This document shows positions 57,695 through 64,000 of a DNA stretch of 64,000 nucleotides, piece by piece. Where the stretch lies: the NCBI GenBank assembly GCA_026770025.1, contig JAMXDE010000029.1:186001-250000 (forward strand), written 5' to 3'. Every line of letters begins with the position of its first letter. The first letter of the stretch is position 1. A program made the position numbers and the translations under genes. Under the pieces are notes generated by a model. That model did no database searches. It was given only the letters and a program-made list of their open reading frames with translations, and was not told the DNA's origin. The DNA is from Craspedostauros australis (Eukaryota > Bacillariophyta > Bacillariophyceae > Mastogloiales > Achnanthaceae).

Positions 57695-58200
57695 CGAGTA
57701 CTCGTGTGTACTGCTTGGTATGGCAGGGCGGAGCGATGGGCTGCTGCTTTGCCACGATCGCTGTTGGTCTGCACAAGTGCGATCTGTGGTTCGAGTCCTT
57801 CTCCCAAACTCGGGAACAGATCCGCATTGTTTCGGCTGCGCCTCCTTCCTGCGTGTCTGTCTCATCGTTCCTCCTCGTCGGCAGCAGCAGAAATGATGCG
57901 TTGAGTCGGGACGAAATTGGTTTCCGCTCTTCGTGACTCAACGCAGGTCAGGCTTGTCATACTCGTGACTCAGTATCCTGCACAGACTACGCACGTATGG
58001 ATGGACAGACAGAAATGCGAGTTTGAGATTCACCACAAAACCAGACATGTTTTTCGCTTCCTTGTGATGGCAACAACAACCAAAGTCCAAGGATACCACA
58101 CAATCCAAACAACACCCGCAACAATCCAACTGGATCCAACACCATCGACATCCAAGAGACTTGTTCATGCTGCAACAATCGCAACGCGCTGAACAGTGAT

Positions 58201-58230
58201 GAGTAGTGCTGAGTAGTGCTGAGTAGTGTT
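58201..58230. repeat. 10-bp tandem repeat before SHQ1
   Basis: Three copies of GAGTAGTGCT (the last ends TT), followed by two CTATT steps, finish about 37 bp before the SHQ1 ATG. Confidence 0.9.
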
Positions 58231-58266
58231 GAATACTATTCTATTCTATTATTTTTACATTGAAGA

Positions 58267-60369
58267 ATGCCCATCACACCGCGCTTCGACATCTCGCAGA
58301 CATCGGACGATGTCATCGTGACGATCCACGTTCCGAACATCCGAGTTTCGGATGACACGGTGGAAGTGCTGCTGGAGGAACAGGAATGCATCCTGCACTT
58401 CTACGCGTCGCCCTACCTCCTCAAGCTCAACTTTTCGGATAAGGAACGACGGTTCCGGCCGGGCATCTCGGAAGATGGGAGCTTGGCGGGCAAGTTCGAT
58501 CCGGCAAAGTCCACCATCACCATCGCGCTGCCCAAGGACGTGCCTGGCGAGTACTGGTCGCAGCTGGATCTTGTGGCGCGTCTGCTGCAACCCAAGCATC
58601 GAAGCACCACCAACCCGAGATGGCTTCAGGAGGTGCTCAATCAAGGCGGCAGCGGTGTTTCTATCGAAGTGGCCAATGGCAATGCTGATGCCAAGAACGA
58701 TGACAACGATGAGACGATGCATGCTCCCACGGATACGACGAGCAGTTCAAATCAACCAGAACAGACGATGATCCCAAAGGACAGACGGACCTACGGATTC
58801 GCCAACATGTTCCACAGCATCTTTTCCGACTTTGCACGTGAGGGCATCGCGCAGGAGATGCTGCAAGCGCCGAATCCGGATGATGCCGCGTTGTCGCAGA
58901 GCGAGAGATATCAGCTGCGCATCGACCGTGAGTGGGACGATTTCGATCCGGAGCGGTATGTTGGTGATTTGGAGCTCTCTTCAGATCGCGCCTCCAGCAA
59001 TGATCTGCATCCTGGTGACTACGTGCACCAACTGGCAATGTCCATGAAGCCGCATTGGCAGCAACACCAAAAGCAAGAGCAGCCAGAGCTTGCAGCAGGT
59101 TCTCATGCAACTGCCACTGCAGTTGCAGAAGCAAAGAGCAAAGTAGATGAAGACGAAGTTGATAGCAATGGCATGACCGATGGATCCGCCCAATTCGAAG
59201 ACGAAGACAAGGAGCAAGATGGGTTGGCGTCCGCGGTCGCCAAATTGTCTCTCGACAACAAACAGCAAGATAACAAGCCGAATCCTCGTACGCTGATGCA
59301 TCCACCCACCGCATATTTCACAGACGATGAGCGGCTCCTGCTTTCGACAGTCCCGTATCCGCTGCTTCCAGACTCGGTTTTCGCAACTTCATCTCCGGAC
59401 ACCGGCAGCCACAGCAACAACAACACCAGCAGCATGAGCATGAGCATCAGTGATGCTGGCGAAAGCGACAACGATGCATCAGCACAGATGGCCACGCTGT
59501 GGTGCGGCCTCATCGATATTCTGGCCGCGTACGTGTACGACCACTTGATTACGCAGGGAGATCCCACCGTCGAATCGGCATGGACCATATCGACGTTGTC
59601 ATCGACGCTGAGTTGGTTGGAGGACAACACGGACGTTGGCCACGTCGTACTCACGTCCCTGCGCCGCCAGCTGATCTATCCTTACATTCGAAGTTTCGAT
59701 TTCAGCATTCACGTTTGGGAGCAGGTGCTGCGGATCTTGACATCAGGCCGGTACGCCATCCTACGAAGCCTGCTGCAATGCCGACGCATCCTCCAAAAGA
59801 GCGAGTTCTACTACCTTGGCAACAAGCTCTTCGTCGACCCGTACCTCGCATGGATCCAACGCATCGGTGACGTCGAGCAGTCCTTGCTGCCATTCATCCA
59901 CGAAATCCAGCACTTGATTCGTCAGCCGACTCTCAAGGAGGGAGTCGGGCTGGACCTGATCCGGTACGAACGCATGGTTATGGGTGACAACGACGATGAT
60001 GACAATAGTGGAGACAGCAGCGATGACTCTGCATCTGGAACTGATGAAAGCGATGAAGACGGCGACGATGCTGATGACGGTGAAGGTGACGATACCAACG
60101 CTGACGATCAGCGTCAGGGTGCCGCCATGCAAGATGAGAGCGTGCCAAGCCAAGCAATTCTCGCACCGCCCTCGGCGATTTCATCCGTTCTTTTAGATGA
60201 CATGATTCAACAAGGCAATCATGGCGGCGGCATCTTGAACATCGTGGCGACGCAGAATCATGAAGTTCCCAGCAACTCTCTAGTTTCCGACAATCTTATT
60301 GCTGAGGATGACGGCAACAGCGGCGCTGAAACCAAGCAGGTCAAATCATCTCTCATCACGGAGATTTGA
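58267..60369 (+). CDS. SHQ1: SHQ1, H/ACA ribonucleoprotein assembly chaperone
   Basis: The 700-residue product begins MPITPRFDISQTSDDVIVTI, the SHQ1 version of the CS (HSP20-like) domain, which ends near residue 98 (DVPGEYWSQLDL). The SHQ1-specific helical domain starts at about 177 (YGFANMFHSIFSDF) and resumes at about 350 (DDERLLLSTVPYPLLPDSVF), WTISTLSSTLSWLED and IQRIGDVEQSLLPFIHEI. SHQ1 holds dyskerin/CBF5 before it is loaded into H/ACA snoRNPs in the nucleus. The protein is longer than yeast (about 507) or human (about 577) because of an acidic insertion at about 255-345 and an Asp/Glu-rich tail from 575. It has a single exon and starts at the first ATG. Confidence 0.93.
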   Translation: MPITPRFDISQTSDDVIVTIHVPNIRVSDDTVEVLLEEQECILHFYASPYLLKLNFSDKERRFRPGISEDGSLAGKFDPAKSTITIALPKDVPGEYWSQLDLVARLLQPKHRSTTNPRWLQEVLNQGGSGVSIEVANGNADAKNDDNDETMHAPTDTTSSSNQPEQTMIPKDRRTYGFANMFHSIFSDFAREGIAQEMLQAPNPDDAALSQSERYQLRIDREWDDFDPERYVGDLELSSDRASSNDLHPGDYVHQLAMSMKPHWQQHQKQEQPELAAGSHATATAVAEAKSKVDEDEVDSNGMTDGSAQFEDEDKEQDGLASAVAKLSLDNKQQDNKPNPRTLMHPPTAYFTDDERLLLSTVPYPLLPDSVFATSSPDTGSHSNNNTSSMSMSISDAGESDNDASAQMATLWCGLIDILAAYVYDHLITQGDPTVESAWTISTLSSTLSWLEDNTDVGHVVLTSLRRQLIYPYIRSFDFSIHVWEQVLRILTSGRYAILRSLLQCRRILQKSEFYYLGNKLFVDPYLAWIQRIGDVEQSLLPFIHEIQHLIRQPTLKEGVGLDLIRYERMVMGDNDDDDNSGDSSDDSASGTDESDEDGDDADDGEGDDTNADDQRQGAAMQDESVPSQAILAPPSAISSVLLDDMIQQGNHGGGILNIVATQNHEVPSNSLVSDNLIAEDDGNSGAETKQVKSSLITEI

Positions 60370-60954
60370 AGATCACCCAATACCCAGCCAACAGTGACTT
60401 CATCAGGTTCACCCTCGTCCCCACATGGGAAGTAGAGCATTAGAGCATATTGCACTGAATCAACGAACGGCTTGTCCATTACGGCTGTCACATGCTCCAC
60501 AACCAAGTCTTTTGATGATGAAGCAGCCGTTGCACTCAGGACGAGCGCTGGCTTCGCCTCTCTACCATACAATGTACTGTGAGTATGGTATCTCATTGGA
60601 GTACCACGTTAATTCCTCAGCATGGTATTTTCCGTTATTCTGCCACAGTTTTGAATTTGATTTTGTGACGTTTTGCAGGTCCGCAACCAAACTCACAACA
60701 TGACACAATACAAATGCCGTTTCCACCAACGAGGCCGACGCTGGCGACGCCGCCAAGATCACAAAAGGACACAACCGCGCCGAACCAAGCGATTGTACCG
60801 ACACTTCAAGCCACAAATCACTGGGAGCTCACAATCACCAACCAGCCACACTCATAACTCCTCACAACGAACGCTGCACAACAATAACAACGGCGACAAC
60901 AACAACACAAGCAGCACCAAGCAGAAGAACACTGTTGCTCGTACGTACGCCACC
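60370..60954. other. intergenic region upstream of kinesin
   Basis: No gene is seen. The last 250 bp are strongly A/C-rich and carry no T-rich segment; they probably form the kinesin leader. Confidence 0.5.
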
Positions 60955-63900
60955 ATGCCGAGAGCATCCTCCGCCAGAGCGACGAGATCCAGCAGATCCG
61001 GAAGTATCTCTGCCGCGACCCCACCTGTGCCGCTGTCCAACCGAACTAACAATGGCAAAGCAAACATTGGCAAGGACAGCGCACGAGGTAAGCGCCCAAG
61101 CATCAGACGCACCAGCTCCTCCGGCGCTGCAGAGTTGGATCTGATGTCTCCGACATCGCAGAAGCCAAGGAAGCCAGAGATGTCCTTGCCGCACTCCGTG
61201 TCGAGCGCCACCAACATCAACCATGCCAACATCGCACGACGCCGCAACAGCAACCGTCTCAAGCGCCAATCGAGCTCCAGCAGTCTCAAGCCAGCTGAGA
61301 AGCCTGAAGTCATGCAACATGCACCTTCCACGCCACCGCGAGTTTCTGACCGGGACAAAGAAAATGCCGCCGACAACAGCGAGGGCGTCATGCAGTCGCC
61401 AACCCCCTACTGGAAGATTCTGGAAGAGCGCAAGGCATCTGGCAAGGTCGTCACAACGCCACCTTTGACACGATCGGCACGCAAGAAGCGCATGAATACG
61501 ACGCAGCCATCTGGTGGCGGCTGCGGCCTCATGATGTTCTCGCCGCCGAACCAGCGTGAGAATGCCCGCAGAGAGAGGGATGAGATTGCGCGAAAGGAGA
61601 GAGAACGGTAAGTGCATCGAAAAGTGTCGATTGCCATGAAACATCGCATTTGCGATGGCACCACCTATATCTGAGGACCAGCTTGTGTCCCCCACGGCAC
61701 CTTTTGCCGCGTCATTGTTCTGGCCATTCATCCACTCACCTCCCATGCTCACACAAATGCCGTTGCTCGACTCTCCTTCGCAACATATCATGCTTCATTC
61801 TTCAATTTCCGTCAAACTCCGCAACGTACTTGTGATACACCGTCAACATTGCAGTTCTCAACGCATTCAGAAATGCAAGAACGGAGGACAGCTGCTCGTG
61901 TTCTCCGCCGACATGACAAATGTGAATGGCGGCAACTTTTCAGATGCCGACAGCGCAGCTGATGCGCGCAACGACGATGGTGACGATGGAATGGATGTCG
62001 ATGAAGATTCGGATGCGGACGCCGATGTGAAATCCTTGATTACACCCCGCAACCTCGCTGCCACTACGGCATCTTCCGCGTCTAACACGCCAAGCGACAT
62101 CTCCGAGAACTCATCCGCAACCACAAACACCAACAACGCCACGGAGCTCACGGCCGAGCTCAAGTCGATCCGCACAGCCGTCGAGGGCATCCTCGAAGCC
62201 AAGGCGAGCATGGCCGACGGTTCGCACCGCAGCTCCCAGAGCAACCAGGATCTCCTCAAGACGATGCAGCAGATATTGGCCATGCAGCAGGAGCAGAACA
62301 AGAACAAGACCGTGATCTCCGACTCGTCTCTCAACGAGCTCAAGGAGCGCACTTCAGACCTCGTGGTGCAAAACACCAAGCTCGAAGGCACCATCGACAA
62401 ACTTGAAAAGACTTTGGCAGCCACAAAGCAAGAGCAGAAGGAGATCACGGAAGAGCTCCAGGAATCCCTTGAGAATGCCAGGCTGGAATCGACTGGCAAG
62501 GAACGGTGCCTGGAGGAGGCACGCAAGAAGATGCAGGAGCGTTTGACGCAGCTGCAACAGGAGAATGAAGACATCAAGGCGAGCATGGCATCGCTCGAGG
62601 CTGCGAACAAGACCCTGCATACCAAGCTCCGCGAGGCCAAGGCGATGGTTGCACAGCTGCAGGAGCAAATTCAGCAGGAGACCCAGAGCATGTCCCACGT
62701 CACGGAAGAAGTCGTGGCCGAGAAGGAGAAGGTCAAGGAGGAGGTGGGCAGCCTTATGAAGCAGATGGAGGCCTTCGAGGAGCAGTCTGAGCACTACCAG
62801 CACACCATCGATTTGCTTGAGAATGAGCTCCTGCCCGAGTCCGAAGAGCAGCTCAGGAAGGCCAACTCTGATCTTGAGGAGAAGATGGAGTACGCGATGG
62901 AGCTCGAGGCGAGGCTCGAGGAATCCGAAACAGAGATGGCCAAGCTCAAAGACGACCTCGCCAGAGCCATCACCGAGCGTGACGATGAACGCCTCACCTT
63001 TCAGCAGCTCAACGAGAAAAGCGATCTAGCGCACAAGCAATTCTCAGACGAGATCACGGCGAAGGCCGAGGAGATTTCGAAGCTCGAGTTTGAGCTCGAG
63101 AATGCCAAGAACGCATGCGACGAACGTCAGGTCAAGGCGGATGGGATCTCCATGGAATTCCGCAGTACGCAGAAGTCCTTGGGTGAGCGCATTGCTCAGC
63201 TCGAGGCGGCCTTGAGGGATGCATTGGCAAAGCTCGAGCGGACCGAGACCTTGAACGCGCATCTGCAAGAGCAGCTCCAACGAGCGACCGACCGGGTCCG
63301 TCAGGGCGAAGCATTCAAGACTGAGACGTTGGTGACCCAAGAGAAGACCAACGTCACGATCTCCGACATGTCCAACGAGAACCTGAGCCTTCGCGAGAGG
63401 GTCAAGTTGCTGGAGGCGCAGCTGAAAACCACATCGACCGAGCGCAGCGACGCGTTCGCCCGGTTGGAGAGCTTCGATGCCCGCGAGAACGAACTGTTCA
63501 TGAAGCTGCGGGAGAGCGATCGGGTCCGCCGTGGCCTCCACAACCAAGTCATGAAGCTCTCTGGCAATATCCGCGTCTTCGTACGCGTGCGTCCGGCCCT
63601 TGGTTCTGAGATGGAGGCCGAGCAGGCCGCAGCACAGGCCAAGTCGGCCTCCGGCTCCCATGCTGGCAGAAAGCGCAAGCATCAGGAGACCCCACCGGTC
63701 GAGTCCCCGTTCAACTTCCCCGGCATCTACGACCGTGAAAGAACGACGAAGAAGGTCGCGAGATCTTCTGGAGTTGTGTCGTCTGGCGGGGCCGAGGATG
63801 TGACCAAGAACCTCGTCCTGGTCACGGCACCGCGCAAGGACCGCGGTGGTCTGAGCGAGAGGCGCAAGACGCACAAGTTCGGATTCGATCGCGTCTTCCA

Positions 63901-64000
63901 CCAGGAGCACTGCCAGAAGGACGTGTGGGAGGCCGCCGAGCCGTTGGTCCAGTCCGCCATCGATGGTTTCAACGTGACCCTCTTTGCGTACGGCCAAACA
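60955..64000 (+). CDS. kinesin-14 (C-terminal motor), 5' part, cut by window end
   Basis: Exon 1 is 60955-61607 and exon 2 runs from 61855 past the edge; the intron is 247 nt (GTAAGT to ACATTGCAG), in phase with 933 residues visible. The start has a CACCATG context. The N-terminal 300 residues are basic, Ser/Pro-rich and probably bind microtubules or carry mitotic phosphosites (SPTPYWKILEERK). A long coiled coil spans about 350-780. The neck and motor start at about 773 (RRGLHNQVMKLSGNIRVFVR), the signature of minus-end-directed kinesin-14 (NCD/KAR3/KIFC1). The motor carries a Lys/Arg-rich insertion after VRPALGS. The window ends at AYGQT, just before the P-loop GSGKT. It should cross-link and focus spindle microtubules. 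Confidence 0.93.

Larger units (their letters stand above)
57444..58266. other. bidirectional promoter region of EXO84 and SHQ1
   Basis: No gene is seen. It contains two short tandem repeats (57667-57694 and 58201-58230), a TCGAGTACTCGTG motif near 57698, and A/C-rich sequence at 58060-58190. Confidence 0.5.

Noticed and set aside
57780-57810. GGTTCGAGTCC, like a tRNA B box
   Set aside because: No pairing T stem, acceptor stem or A box could be placed around it.

Overview
The window is nuclear DNA from a photosynthetic stramenopile, most likely a diatom. Spliceosomal introns with GT...AG ends, a class I histone deacetylase, an exocyst subunit and a kinesin show it is eukaryotic. The diatom assignment rests on a secreted protein built on SAPT repeats with Ser/Pro/Thr linkers, and on a membrane LRR protein with the W-x-GV-x-C entry and a CSCCTCY-type end common in diatom LRR proteins. 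Species cannot be told from sequence alone. Introns are few, mostly about 215-340 nt, with one of 728 nt.

Layout. 0.6-3.6 kb: a YjjX-type nucleotide phosphatase (+) tail to tail with a two-exon LRR membrane protein (-). 7.2-9.4 kb: a PH-domain protein with NPF motifs (+). 10.3-11.1 kb: remains of a family 61 glycosyltransferase. 13.3-15.6 kb: a 20-repeat ankyrin protein (-). 16.7-17.4 kb: a non-coding foldback (inverted-repeat) element. 19.0-22.3 kb: a large secreted PT-rich, cysteine-rich protein (+). 23.3-24.4 kb: a broken coiled-coil/BTB gene (-), head to head with an S1-domain protein at 25.0-26.8 kb (+). 30.0-32.0 kb: class I HDAC (+). 32.0-37.2 kb: a long gene-poor stretch with only doubtful coding fragments.

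37.2-64.0 kb is much denser: an orphan protein with a KA1-like and a helical-repeat part; MMS19 (three exons) tail to tail with a two-module AAA ATPase, which is head to head with an 840-residue orphan; DRE2/anamorsin; a small spliced membrane protein; the exocyst subunit EXO84 (four exons, -) head to head with SHQ1 (+); and a kinesin-14 that runs off the right edge.

There is no operon logic here. The genes serve housekeeping roles in Fe-S delivery (MMS19 and DRE2, both in the cytosolic Fe-S assembly pathway, about 7 kb apart), H/ACA RNP assembly (SHQ1), secretion (EXO84), chromatin (HDAC) and mitosis (kinesin-14), with accessory cell-surface genes on the left half. Several + strand genes are preceded by A/C-rich, T-poor leaders. 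I found no CRISPR array, no recognisable tRNA or rRNA gene, and no intact transposase or reverse transcriptase. I did not find a clearly new multi-gene system. The best candidates for new biology are the foldback element, the two orphan proteins, the AAA protein with a dead-looking first module, and the small membrane protein whose sorting tail is added by splicing.
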